This document shows, in pieces, positions 28,127-39,149 of a stretch of 64,000 nucleotides of DNA. The stretch's first letter is position 1. Each line of letters starts with the position of its first letter. A model generated the notes under the pieces. It was not told where the DNA came from and ran no database searches. It worked only from the letters and a program-made list of their open reading frames with translations. The DNA is from Paracentrotus lividus (lineage: Eukaryota > Echinodermata > Echinoidea > Camarodonta > Echinidae), in assembly GCA_940671915.1 (NCBI GenBank), contig CALNVZ010002100.1, forward strand, positions 4,432,720 to 4,496,719, in the 5' to 3' direction. The translations under genes and the position numbers were made by a program.

Positions 28127-28296
28127 TATGTGGATTGGCACAAGAGCGAGCTCGGATCAGTACAGGGATGCGAGCCCAGAGGGGTGCTGTACCTTGGATG
28201 GCACAGCTATGGAGCGCACGATCTGGAGAAATGTTCTGTGCTGGCAGCATCATCAATGAATACTGGATTATCACTGCAGCTCATTGCATGGTGGAG
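28127..28296 (+). CDS. Protease exon 1: activation site and catalytic His
   Basis: The acceptor is ttgtag; the donor gtaggc follows GTG GAG. Two leading bases complete a codon (probably Val) before CGLAQ. It reads ERARISTGMRAQRGAVPW, MFCAGSIINEYW and IITAAHC. The usual IVGG after the cut is ISTG here, so the new N-terminus keeps Ile but lacks the Gly pair. Confidence 0.88.
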
Positions 28297-30020
28297 GTAG
28301 GCCTATATAAAAACTATGATTTTTTTTTTAAAGGTAGCACCTACATCTTAATTAATGAGTGATGATGAAACATTTTCAATTAGAAATTGAAACTGCAATT
28401 TCCATACGGCCGTGTCGTTAACATTACTTTTGACCGTATATAAAATGTTGGAAATTAGTCCAGGTACAGGTGCCATGCCTGCATAAAATGTTTATACTAT
28501 GTGCGAATATCAGCTAAACCTATACTCAATAGGCCAACAATTTTTCTTTTCGGGCAGCCTAAAACTGTAATGGTTGCTACGGGGAAAATCGTAAATCCTG
28601 TATTTTGGCATTGACAGAATCAAGGCCATCGAAGACTAAATGACGCGTCAATTGAAAATACAAGTCATGCGAGTCCATGGCCCTATTGCATAAAAAATTT
28701 GGATTCTACGCAACTCAAACAATCAAACGAATCAAACAAACAAATACGCGATTCTGATTGGTTGAATATTGAGTTGCATTTGAGTGTTTTTTAGTTGGGT
28801 AGAATCCAAACCTTTTATGCAATAGGGCCGGGGAGGAAATGTCCTGGTCCGTCAACAAAAAAACATAATCTCACACCTCTTTATCTTACCATGCTTACGT
28901 TTTCTCGAAAATATGTTTTTATAACTATATCCTATAATACTTGCCACACTGCAAACCACATTTGAGGTACGTGACTGTATTTCCTGTAGATTCTTATTGA
29001 CCAGAATTTCGCAAATTTGTTTCTTTTTTATTTGTTGTGCAGGCTCAGTCTCATATTGCTTCTAATCTGAAGATCCAACTGGGGGACTATGACCGATTTA
29101 TGCCGGAGACACATCAACGCGCCTATGAAGTTGCAGAGATAGTTGTTCATGAAGACTTCAGTTCACATCTCCTGGACAATGATATAGCACTCATCAAACT
29201 CAGTGAACGTATCCAGTTCAACAATTATGTCAGACCAATCTGTTTCCCTACAACCAAGCTGGCTAAATCTTTTCTTAAGGTACGTTACTTTGTGAGACTG
29301 GTCTTGATCTCAGGCGAACAAATAAAGAGATTTTTCGTGACCCATGGGCAAATATTCTGGACCGAAGACTGAGTTTATATGAGTTGAAGTTTGTGCGCTG
29401 CTTTTGTGCGATCCTTTTGTCTGAGCAATAATGTATGATGCTCAGAAAAAAGGATCGCGCAAGAGCACTACAGAAACTTCAACTCATACAAACTTAGTCT
29501 TCGGTTTAGGATACGGGCCGTTGTATCTACATGACTAAAGTATAAGTTATAACGATCGCCAATTTTTTGTAGTTTAGGAAGAGATCACAATTACCATGAT
29601 TACCTATCACATCTTATCGCTTCATGTTTTTTTTTTTATCCCCTCTCATTTCAGAACGGTAGTTACGGTTCGGTCGCAGGATGGGGACGCAAAGGCAACA
29701 ACATGGAGTACCCTCGATATCTTCAGCAGGTCTTCGTACCAGTTGTAGAGAGAAAGACATGCCGCCGAGCGACAGCCTCAAGAAATGACTTCACTTCCAA
29801 TATGTTCTGTGCAGGTTTTAAAGAAGCGAACCGAGGGGATGCTTGTGAAGGAGACAGTGGGGCACCCTTTAGTAAGCAACACACCAATGGTCGGTGGTAT
29901 GTACTTGGTACAGTGAGTTGGGGTGATGCTTGCGACGATCAGGATAAATATGGATATTACACAAGACTTCATAGGTATACCTCATGGATTAAACGTCACA
30001 CAAGAGTAAAAACAGAGTGA
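28127..30020 (+). CDS. Trypsin-like serine protease (S1 family), 3' part of gene, three exons
   Basis: Exons 28127-28296, 29043-29279 and 29655-30020 join in phase 0 to give a complete chymotrypsin-fold domain ending at TGA 30018-30020. Triad: His in ITAAHC (exon 1), Asp in DNDIALIKL (exon 2), Ser in CEGDSGAPF (exon 3). Asp six residues before the Ser (GDAC) predicts cleavage after Lys/Arg. A Cys in CGLAQ ahead of the putative activation cut ERAR/ISTG should pair with the Cys in RPICFP, as in two-chain mosaic proteases. GDSGAPF replaces the usual GDSGGP. The first exon starts in phase 1 with no signal peptide, so at least one upstream exon is missing. The phase matches the FN3-type exons upstream, so a secreted SRCR-FN3-protease is possible but unproven. 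Confidence 0.88.
28679..28829. mobile_element. Fold-back element, ggccctattgcata termini
   Basis: About 30 bases at each end are inverted copies (ggccctattgcataaaa and ttttatgcaatagggcc, extending through ttggattctac). It lies in the protease intron between exons 1 and 2 and is non-coding. Confidence 0.8.
29043..29279 (+). CDS. Protease exon 2: catalytic Asp
   Basis: The acceptor is gtgcag and the donor gtacgt. It holds 79 codons, phase 0 to 0. It contains LKIQLGDYDR, VHEDFSSHLLDNDIALIKL with the catalytic Asp, and VRPICFP with the Cys that links to the activation chain. Confidence 0.9.
29361..29505. mobile_element. Long-arm hairpin element
   Basis: Arms of about 65-70 bases (accgaagactgagttt through gatccttttgtctgagca) are followed after about 11 bases by their inverted copy. 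It lies in the protease intron between exons 2 and 3. As RNA it would form a long, nearly continuous stem. Confidence 0.85.
29655..30020 (+). CDS. Protease exon 3: catalytic Ser and C-terminus
   Basis: The acceptor is tttcag. It encodes GSVAGWGRKG, NMFCAG, GDACEGDSGAPF, VSWGDAC and YGYYTRLHRYTSWIK, then a short basic tail RHTRVKTE and TGA. The disulphide cysteines of the S1 fold are present. Confidence 0.92.
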   Translation, partial: NGSYGSVAGWGRKGNNMEYPRYLQQVFVPVVERKTCRRATASRNDFTSNMFCAGFKEANRGDACEGDSGAPFSKQHTNGRWYVLGTVSWGDACDDQDKYGYYTRLHRYTSWIKRHTRVKTE

Positions 30021-31230
30021 ATGTTGACATTTTATGAATAGAAAGACAGATACAGTAAAGGAATTTATATATTTCTCTATACATTGACCAAAAACTTTGA
30101 ATACAGAAGTGTCCCCAGAGATGTTTTAACCTGTACAGAAATTTTGCCTTGTTTTGCCATTCGCTCTCTTTGATACGAGCGATGAACCATTGTAGAGACA
30201 AGTGGTAGCGGACATAAGAACATTCTGCATGCACAATGGATGAAACAGAGCAGAGAGCATGCACATAAGATGTGTACGAATGATTACACAAATGATGATG
30301 AGTAGGTTAAATTTTAACATATCACATGTGAGATCTTCACACAGTGAATCGTGGAAAAAGAACAGTAACGAGCACCTTGACGCATCAACAACTGGACCAA
30401 GTTTAATTTGAACATCGATGGACGGCCAAAATATCTAAAGTGAAGACTGTAGAGGAAAGACATGTGCGAAAGAAGTTTTATACTCTTTGGACGATCAGTT
30501 GCATGCAAGGAGACGACCGAACCAGTGCCCATACCATCATTCAAACAAAAACCGGTAGGCTTCAGTCATGTCAGTTGTCTAGCACCGTAGTCAAATATGA
30601 TGGCGTCACAGCAGATTTTTTTTAGACCCTTTCCTCTTTGACGTTGTCACATTGCGTAAACTTCAGAATTATTAGGGGAAAAAATATACAAAAAATAAAC
30701 ATATGACCTGGACGTGGTGTATATGCAGATAAAATAATGTGAATGTTAATCTACAAATATTATTTGTAACATTTCATACTTGAAATGAATGCTTATGCTG
30801 ACAGAAGGAACAGCAAAGAAGACATCAATATTATTTTAAATGAGAAATGGACTCTGTAGACTTTAACATTTCTAAGGTGCTCTTTTCTTCCAGAATGGTG
30901 TATTCTCGCAATTCACCTGTTATATATGTCATGTGTAAATATTGTCTTATTTATTTCAAAAGCCTTTCAAGATTATTATCGAACCATTATAAATGAATGA
31001 TTTGAAAGTTACATAAAGTAAAATCTGAACATGTACATGTAAATAATATTTTATCATCTGTTCCGAATTGTATAAAGCGCCTATGTGCCTTGAATATTGG
31101 ATTTTCAAAATGGAAAATCGGGTTTTTCTCTAAGAAAGAGCAATGAAATCTGTCTGAATGCTTTGTTCTTTCTTTCTATTGAAATATATTTATGAAAAAA
31201 TTAAAGACATTTATGGTTCTTGACCACATA
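30021..31230 (+). other. Probable 3' UTR and downstream DNA of the protease gene
   Basis: No further exon is seen. AATAAA occurs at 30694-30699 and could serve as the poly(A) signal, giving a 3' UTR of about 690 bases. This is based on the hexamer alone. Confidence 0.35.
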
Positions 31231-33069
31231 TATCGCCCACAGCACGATATTTTTATTTATATATTTTTCTTTGCTTTTATCATTGTGCAGCGTCAGGAAA
31301 GAGCGTTCGAGTCAAAGTACTCCTGCTGACTGAGGTACATATACCGTACATTTCTTTCTTAGGCGTTGTTAAAAGACAGGGATTAAATAAGAAATTAGAT
31401 TATCACAATTGTTATCATTAATATCAACATTTTCTTGCATAATAATAATAATTATAAAGGTCATCTATTGATGTATTGGGTATATAATTTACATACTTTC
31501 TGAGGATGAAAGTATATTATTCAAATGAAAATTCGGTAAACTAATTGAAAATGTTGATTTTATATAAAATAATTATAAAGTAATATCCAGTAATGCCATT
31601 CTCTACAGAACACCTTATCGTTCGCGGCAATGAATTTGATATCTCATGGTTTACTTGTAAGAGTATAATTATACACAATAATAATAGTAATAATAATAAT
31701 AATTCAATATTTATATAGCGCCTATCAAAAATTTATCTAAGCACTTAACAATAAAGATTGTCACAGTTCCAGCTACAGTACTAATTGAGCGTGACATTGT
31801 ATGATATATCAATGAATTTCCTGACTCAAGATCACAAAGCAAGAACATACATGAATGAGCTATTTGGGTAGATTAAAATTCTGAAGGGTAATTACAGTTG
31901 GCAATTTGATTAAACACACTATAATTATGTTCATGTAGCTAAATGTGAAAAACATTACATGGTAAATTTTTACAAATCGAAGCAAATGGTGAATACTTCT
32001 TCGTATATTATTTGGCATTTTTACTGGTTATATATCTTGCAGATATTCTTCCTTTAAGCTCAAAGGAAGATTTAACTTTCATTATTGAAATATTCAGCAT
32101 GCAAATGCTTATGATATTGGTGCTACTTGTCTACAGTTCTTTCTGCCTTTATTCTTGTTTTTTTTCTATTTCTGATACTACGGATAACACATTTCTTTTT
32201 CATATTTAATTTAGTATTTCGTACTGAAATGCTGATATTGGATTTTGTTTAATCGTCTCTCGCTTTCCCATGAATATAACCCTTTCTTTAATAATAATAC
32301 TAAAAAAGAAGGGTGCCCGCATTGTGCATTTAATATATTGGAAGGACAGTGATACAATTTAATAGCCATGTGTGGTACTAAAATGACACTTAGGCCGAAA
32401 TTTAGGGTGATACATGACATAAGAACATGAGCACTACAAAATCCCGTCAAAAATTTTCTGGCCCCATTCTTTCTGACACCGTATGAGCTCAGTGAACCAG
32501 GAAAGAAAATTCCTGTTTAAAACTTTTTATACGATATAATTTGCAACAAATATGTAAAGTGGCTCAAAATTAGAATAAACTTTGCTTTGATTGTTGCCAA
32601 TGTTTTTGACGTATGGCAAGTTCAATATTCAGTTATGATTCAGGAGTCCGTGGAAAAGGGTGTTGGAATATCTTTGTTTGGAGGATAAAGTGGGCGAGGG
32701 GTACTGAAACCAAAATGGCTAAACTATCTCATGTCTCTCTCGTCACTTTAAGAAATGCCCTCATCCTGTGTAGGAAGCTCTCCCACAAACTCAATTATAA
32801 AGTGAGGTACGTACCAAAGTCGACAAGTATAAAAGGAGGACAAGATATGTAGATGTCACTGGATAGTGGATGGACCTACATAGCCATCGACACACATATG
32901 CATGTATTTATTATTCTTTCTCATTATACTCAGTGGTTTATGATATCGGTTTTTTTTTTTTTTTTTTTTTTCAATTTCTTCTTACTCACTTTTCAACGTA
33001 TTCAACGCCCTTTTTTCTTTTATTTTAATGTGGAACTGTAATTATGTGCCTATCTTCAAAACATCTTTA

Positions 33070-33111
<42 letters not shown>

Positions 33112-33602
33112 GGGGGGGGGGGTGGGTATAATCACAGGAACGAACCTTTGGAAAAATGCTTTGAACCCCCCTCCCCCCAAACAAACAAACGTTTGGATCG
33201 GTTCATTCGTCCCATGCGTACTGTTGCATTTTTGAATGATGGATTTCAGTTTTCGGGAATGAAATCGTGACAAGAACATTTTGTTTATAAAATCCACATT
33301 TAAGTATAACTTGAAAATAATACATATATGTGCTATATAAATTACACTCAACTATGGCTTCCTCGGATGAGTGATAGCGCCAGCTAAGCTTCTTCTTTTT
33401 CTTTTTTTTTTTACATTTTTAAAATCGTTTGTAAAATATTTTATATGAAACGCCACACATTTTTAATTGTTACTGAAGTTGAAATATAAGAGTGTATTTT
33501 TCTTGATTTTTTAGCTTTAGGGAAAGTAAAACAATAATTTATTAAATAAATTTCAAAAAAGAAACAAATATTCCAGTTGCTTCATTGTATTTTGTAAAAT
33601 GT
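31231..33602. other. Intergenic with simple repeats, no gene recognised
   Basis: It contains an AAT repeat with the SINE-tail-like word tttatatagcgcc at 31680-31730, a T run at about 32951-32971, and a T run of nearly 40 followed by about 12 G at 33072-33122. Open frames over these tracts are artefacts. Confidence 0.55.
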
Positions 33603-33972
33603 GGCGTCACTCTGTCCCGAAGTTGAGCAAAGATGGACACACGAAATATAAAATTTTAGAGTTCGCGCGAAATTAGGCCCGAACTTGGTCAACAGTAGTC
33701 CAGAATCGGACGATTTATATCGTTTCACTTATCCTCATTGATCGCGACTGCCCGCTGATGGCGCGGTCAGTGAGGATAAGTGAAACAAAATAAATCGTCC
33801 GTTTCTGGACTAACCGCCACACAAGAGCCAAAACGAGAACGATGTCTACAGGATGGCATTCAAACAACACTGGAAAAGTACACGAATGGCCCGATACTTT
33901 CGTGATCAGAGCAACATCTAAAATTTTCAATGGTCGTGTGTCCATCTTTACTCAACTCAGGGATAGTGTGAC
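33603..33972. mobile_element. Fold-back element of the 'cgtcac-ctgtcccgaagttgagc' family, with a nested insertion
   Basis: The left end ggcgtcactctgtcccgaag faces the right end through tactcaactcagggatagtg. The same termini bound a separate element at 60060-60312. A second palindrome at 33697-33811 sits inside this copy and is absent from the other. Confidence 0.8.
33697..33811. mobile_element. Nested palindromic element inside the 33603 fold-back
   Basis: Arms agtccagaatcggacg and cgtccgtttctggact continue through cgtttcacttatcctca and its complement, enclosing about 33 bases. It interrupts the outer element and so inserted later. Confidence 0.75.
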
Positions 33973-34072
33973 AAGGGCTAAAGAAATGAAACTTGTTTTA
34001 TGATATATTTCATGGTATATATATGACATTTAAAAACTGGAAATAGAAAGAGTCTGTGTGGCTGCGTGGGTT

Positions 34073-34143
34073 ATGTGTGTGTGTGTGTGTGTGTGTGCGT
34101 GGGGTGTGTTTGTGTGTGCATGGGGTGTGTGTGTGTGTGTGTG
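34073..34143. repeat. TG microsatellite
   Basis: About 70 bases of interrupted TG repeat. Confidence 0.9.
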
Positions 34144-34967
34144 CGTTGAGTATGAGAGCAAGCGATGGACAGAGAAAGGGGGAGGGGTTAAATGTGCTTA
34201 GCTATGTAGGCTATATCAGAATCCCTCACTACAGACTTAAAACAAATCCTCCGCCGAAAATTGAAGAAGACACAGAATTGAGACTTAGCCTCCTTCTCTT
34301 CAATCTACAGAGTAAGTTCGATTCTCGGTATATTTTCAAAAAGGAATTCAGGAGTACATGATAAATTTCTGCTAAAGCTACACTGATAGCCCTTGCTATC
34401 TCCCGCAAATTCATCATAATTTTGTTATTGACATGAAATAAAACTGATGGATTTATAACAATAACATTAAATATATCAATAAAACATTTTACAGCTCGAT
34501 ATTGTAGCTTTTAATATACATTGATGGAGAAGAGAAAACCGAATTAGCTTCAGCACAGGCGTAAGAAGGCAAGCATAATATTTTTTTTACCACTTTCTTA
34601 GTAGCCAGTCACATATAGGCCTACAGTAAGTTGTAATTAAGAATATGAACTACACATACCATTAGAGCAGGCGTATACATTTCGTAAATTATACAGACTT
34701 TCTTAGTTAGTGTCAGATGACGAGGAAAGATTTATTAGAAATAGACGCTCCCAAAACATGCTCCCAAATTTTAGTGTCCGAAACAAAGGTGAACGGAAAT
34801 TTTTTGCCCCCTTTTTCATGGGCTGAGCAGCGCCAGATGGACGTTGCTCTGTCCCCTTTTTGTTGAACGCCAAACAGGGTAGCAACAATTACCATTTTTT
34901 AACGTCTTTAACACATAATATCTAAAAATATTATCTCGAATAATTGTGAACGTGTGAAGTGGGCCTT

Positions 34968-35546
34968 TTAAAGGAAACCAATACCCAAGGAAATAATCAC
35001 TTTCATAGGAAAGAGCATAATGAGAGGAGCAATTTAAAACAAGTTTCATCAAAAACGGTTATAAAATGAAAGAGTTATGGAAGTTTAAAAGTCTTGTTTT
35101 ACCTTCTATGGGATCTTCAAATTGCAACATCAGCTTCAAAATGGCTGATTTTATGGACAACTCTCCATTGGTTTTGTACACAAATTTTCAGATTTTCCCC
35201 ATTTTCTTCAAAATATGTCTTACCTCCTTCTGAGCTCAACATATGTTGTGTGAAATATATTTTTCCATGACATATTTGAGCTCAGAAGTAAGTAAGTCAT
35301 ATTTTGAAAGAAAATGGGAAAATCTGAAAATTTGTGTACAAAACCAATGGAGAGTTGTCCATAAAATCGGCCATTTTGAAGCCGATGTTGCCAGTTTGAG
35401 GATCCCCATAGAAGGTAAACGAGACTTTTCAAACTTCCATAACTTTCTTATTTTATAACCGATTTTGATGAAACTTTTTTAAATTGTTCCTCTGATTGTG
35501 CTCTTTCATATAAAAATGATTATTTCCTTGGGTATTGGTCCCTTAA
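34968..35546. mobile_element. Palindromic element of about 580 bp
   Basis: Ends ttaaaggaaaccaataccc and gggtattggtcccttaa are inverted copies. The two arms of about 270 bases match along their length, with a short centre near 35245. No transposase frame is present. Confidence 0.88.
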
Positions 35547-35730
35547 GACACCAGTCCTAATAATGATAATAATAATAGTTCCTTCTTATATAGCGCATTT
35601 CATTACCGAAGGTAATATCAATGCGCTTTACATAAAGTATTACAGTCATATAAACAATAGATAAGATAAGATTAAACAATAGATATATTTAGAATTTCAA
35701 TTTAAAGTAATAAAAAAGATAAAGTAGTAA

Positions 35731-36028
35731 TAAAATAATAATAATAGTTACATTTATATAGCGCTAATACATATATCCACCTTGGTGTTTCTAAGCGCTT
35801 GTAGTGTATGTTAACTAATTATTACCCGGCTTAGCTAGGCTACCCCGAAAGGTGCTCACAGCATTCAAGGAATTGCTTCCTACCGGTACCCATTCACCTC
35901 ACTTGGGTCAAGTACGGCAAATTTGCAGGTTGACACCTTGCCGAAGGATGCTAGTGGTATGGACGGGATTCGAACCGCGTACCTTTGATCGTAAGCCGCT
36001 GACTTATCCACTCGACCACACCACTCCC
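35731..36028 (-). mobile_element. tRNA-derived SINE, copy 1
   Basis: Read on the minus strand, it begins with a tRNA-like head. Box A is tggtcgagtgg and box B is ggttcgaatcc. A body follows with ggtaccggtaggaag and tagcctagctaagccg, and the end is gcgctatataaatg plus an AAT-rich tail. A second copy at 56935-57225 shares head and body. The head resembles a class II tRNA, but the body shows it is a retroposon rather than a tRNA gene. Confidence 0.85.
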
Positions 36029-36194
36029 ATGTACATTACATAGGTTTACATATTATGGCAAAACAAAATTATAATATAAATTAATTTCGAACAATAGCGT
36101 TCAAAAGAAAAGCCAAGGGAAAACCTCTTCCTGGTGCTGAACATGTATGTCTAACATATTCCTGTTACAAGACATAACTAACATATACCTACAT

Positions 36195-37244
36195 ACAGGG
36201 TGACCCAGAAAAAAGGAAACCCAACTTTGATCAACAATAATTTCAAAAATATTCCAATGGGGATTATGAAATTTATATCACTGTAAATTGAAACTCATTA
36301 CCATTCTAATGATATCTCTCTCACCTCACCAATATCATGCTTCGCTGAACCCCATTGTTCTGAAAAAGTTTTGTAAAATTGTGTGTGGTTCACTTTCATG
36401 CAACTCGAAATGGTTTGTGTGAATGTGCCTGGAAAGGAAACCCAACTTTGATTATCAATAATTTCAAACATATTTCAGTGGTGATTAAGAAGTTTATATC
36501 ACTGGAAAGTACAACTCATTACCATTCTAAATATACCTCTCTCAGCTCACCAATATCATGCATCACTGAACCCCATTGTTTTGAAAATGTCTCGCAAAAT
36601 TGGGAAATGCTCTCTTTCATGCTCCTTGAGATAGTTGTTTTTAAGGTTCCTAAAAAATCTAAGTAGAGCATTCCGGTGACTTTAATAAATGGGTTTGATA
36701 AATGGGTGGAAATGTCTACTTATTTAGTCCGTTAATCTTACCATCCAGGTAATTTCATCATGTTACTGCTCACAACAACCCAGAGAACCTTTAGTTCTCC
36801 GTGGAGAATGTAAGAAGCATGACAGTGCATCAATCACATTTTTTCAAGATATTTTCAGAACAATCGGGTTCAGTGATGCGTGACATTGGCGAGCTGAAAG
36901 AGATATCAATAAAATGATAATGAGTGGCACTTTCCAGTGATATAAACGTCATAATTACCACTGTCATGCTTTTTAAATGATTGATGATGAAAGTTGGGTT
37001 CCCTTTTTAGGCACATTGCAACAACCCATCTCAATGAGCGTGAAAGTGAACCACTCACAACTTTGCAAGACATTTTCAAACAAATGGGGTTCAGTGATGC
37101 GTGACATTGGTGAGCTGAGCAAGGTATCATTAAAATGGTAATGAGTTGCACTTTCTAGTGATATAAATTTTATAATCACATGGAAATATTTTTGAAATTA
37201 TTGATGATCAAAGTTGGGTTTCCTTTTTTCTGGGTCCACCCTGT
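36195..37244. mobile_element. Palindromic element of about 1.05 kb, acagggtgaccc termini, doubled arms
   Basis: The ends acagggtgacccagaaaa and ttctgggtccaccctgt are inverted copies. Each arm contains two tandem copies of a unit of about 225 bases holding gaaacccaactttgat, atatcactg and actgaaccccattgtt. A shorter relative lies at 55534-56023, and a lone right end at about 62868-62897. Confidence 0.85.
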
Positions 37245-37249
37245 ATAGG

Positions 37250-38366
37250 ATATCAAAAGGAGGTATCAAACAAATACGTCTTTAGTTCCTTTTGAAAGAC
37301 ATCGAAATTTGTCTGGGCGAGGAGAGAGAGTTCCACAGGGGCCGGAGCTGCACATTCAAGATGACTCTGATACCATAGGACTTGGTTCTGCTCCTATTTA
37401 CCACTAACAAATTATGTGAGGCAGATCTGAGTGATCTGGTTGGTAAGTATGGGGCTACCAATTCCTACATAAGAATCGGGGTTTCAGAGGCATTTTTTCT
37501 AGTTTGCATACCGAAACAAATATATGTTCAGAAGGCCTAAACCAAGGGAAATAACATATTTGCATATAGAAAGGACGGGATGTGTTATAACTGACTCAAA
37601 TGTTCCCTATCATTCAATATGTAAAAACAAATCATAAAAGAAAAGTTTCTTTTGTAGAGTTGGATTGTTTTATGCAAATCCAATGAGCCGTGTGCATAAA
37701 AACAAGCATGGTTTTACTTCATATTGAATCATTATATCAAGTTGTTATACATGTACATGACTGTATATCTGTACACGTACATAATTACACTGATTGTGCG
37801 TGTGGTATGAAATTTATACTACAGCAGTGGAATTATGTATAATATGAAGGGCCCACTAGGAGAACAGTTAACAAGTTCATAAATTGGTACCCCGAATAAA
37901 TAAAACGATGCAATTGTATACCCCGAATTCTGATTTATCATTTCGGAGAACATACTGGGCCTACACAAATGATAAACACACATCATTTGCATATTTTACA
38001 TTGTACAAGCACAATAAAAATAGTACATAATGTTGTAATATTGTTTCATTGCATAATATTTTTGGAAACAAAGCAAATAAATTATAACAAAGCGTACAGC
38101 AACCTTTTGAGATGTAATATCTTCATTACTAACAACACTTTGTTTGGTTATTAATATAGCTGCGCCAGCACAACTTTTTTAATCTTCTTCTTCCATTCAG
38201 CATGTTCTATTAATCTAAACCTAATTCGTTTGATTAAAAGTAAGTACAAAGTTGCATAAGTTACTACAAAGAGACAATGTTATATACATAATATTCATGG
38301 CATTTAATGTTATTAATAAAACAATTATGTTTACATAAACCTGTAATAACATTTTGAAAAAAAAAT
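37250..38366. other. Downstream region, no gene recognised
   Basis: AT-rich DNA between the palindrome and the minisatellite. No exon is recognised. It lies 3' of the GAREM-like gene on the minus strand. Confidence 0.5.
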
Positions 38367-39006
38367 TCTCGTGATAATAGAGTTGGTTCTGTTTGGGTTG
38401 CGTGATCTTAGTCGTAAGTCTCATTATAATTGAGTTGGTTTTATTTGAGTTGCGTGATCTTAGTCGTAAGTTTCGCGATAATTAGCTTTCTTTTATTTGA
38501 GTTGCTTGATCTTAGTCGTTAGTCTCGTGATATTAGAGTGGGTTTTATTTAAGTTGCGTGATCTTGGTCGTAATTCTCGTGATAACAGATTTGGTTTTAT
38601 TTGAATTAATTCGATTGATAATAGAGTTGGTGTTATTTGAGTTGGGTGATTTTGGTGGCACTGAGTCTCTTGATTCTCTTTGAATTACCGCGTGATCTTG
38701 GTATCATGACAGTCGAGTTGATTCTATTTGAGTTGCTTGAGTTGTCGTTAGTCTCGTGATATTAGAGTGCGTTTTATTTGAGTTGCGTGATCTTGGTGGT
38801 AAGTCTCCTGATAATTGAGTCGATTTCATTATGGTTGCGTGATTTTAGTCGTATGTCTCGTGATAATAGAGTTGATTCTAATTGAGATACGCGATGTTGA
38901 TCGCACTGAGTCTCTTGGTTCTCTTTGAATTGCGTGATCTTGGGGGTAAAGTCTTAAGATAATGGAGTCGGTTTTATTTGAGTTGCGTGATCTTAGTCAT
39001 AAGTCT
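38367..39006 (-). repeat. Minisatellite derived from the 3' end of the SAM exon
   Basis: About 12-13 diverged units of 45-58 bases repeat the plus-strand phrase ttatttgagttgcgtgatct. The rightmost unit is the last coding stretch of the SAM exon plus its stop (LMTKITQLK then TAA on the minus strand). The other units therefore look like copies of the coding end spread into the 3' UTR. Most units carry an AATAAA-like hexamer at the stop position, so they could offer several poly(A) signals. Confidence 0.85.
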
Positions 39007-39149
39007 ACGTGCATCAATTCTCCTCATAGTAAGATCACTTGTCATGATGTCTTCGTCAAGGTGTTGGAGCATCATACCATCAATCTTCTCATTGCTGAAC
39101 ACCTCTACATATTGCGCAAGACCAATCTGACGCATGAAGTCCGATATAT
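38974..39149 (-). CDS. SAM domain exon, last exon of GAREM-like gene 2
   Basis: The acceptor is tgtag; two bases complete an Asp codon. It encodes ISDFMRQIGLAQYVEVF, NEKIDGMMLQHLDEDIM and ARRLMTKITQLK, then TAA. SAM domains mediate helical protein-protein contacts. The pattern EKIDG-LL-L-EEI is characteristic of the GAREM SAM. The stop overlaps AAATAAA. Confidence 0.88.

Noticed and set aside
33028-33351. Open frames over poly-T/poly-G on both strands
   Set aside because: They are homopolymer artefacts with no domain.
35940-36028. tRNA gene on the minus strand
   Set aside because: Box A and box B are present, but the following body and AT-rich tail, shared with 56935-57225, show a SINE.
38367-39006. 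CRISPR-like repeat array
   Set aside because: The units are contiguous and diverged with no unique spacers, and the genome is eukaryotic; it is a minisatellite.
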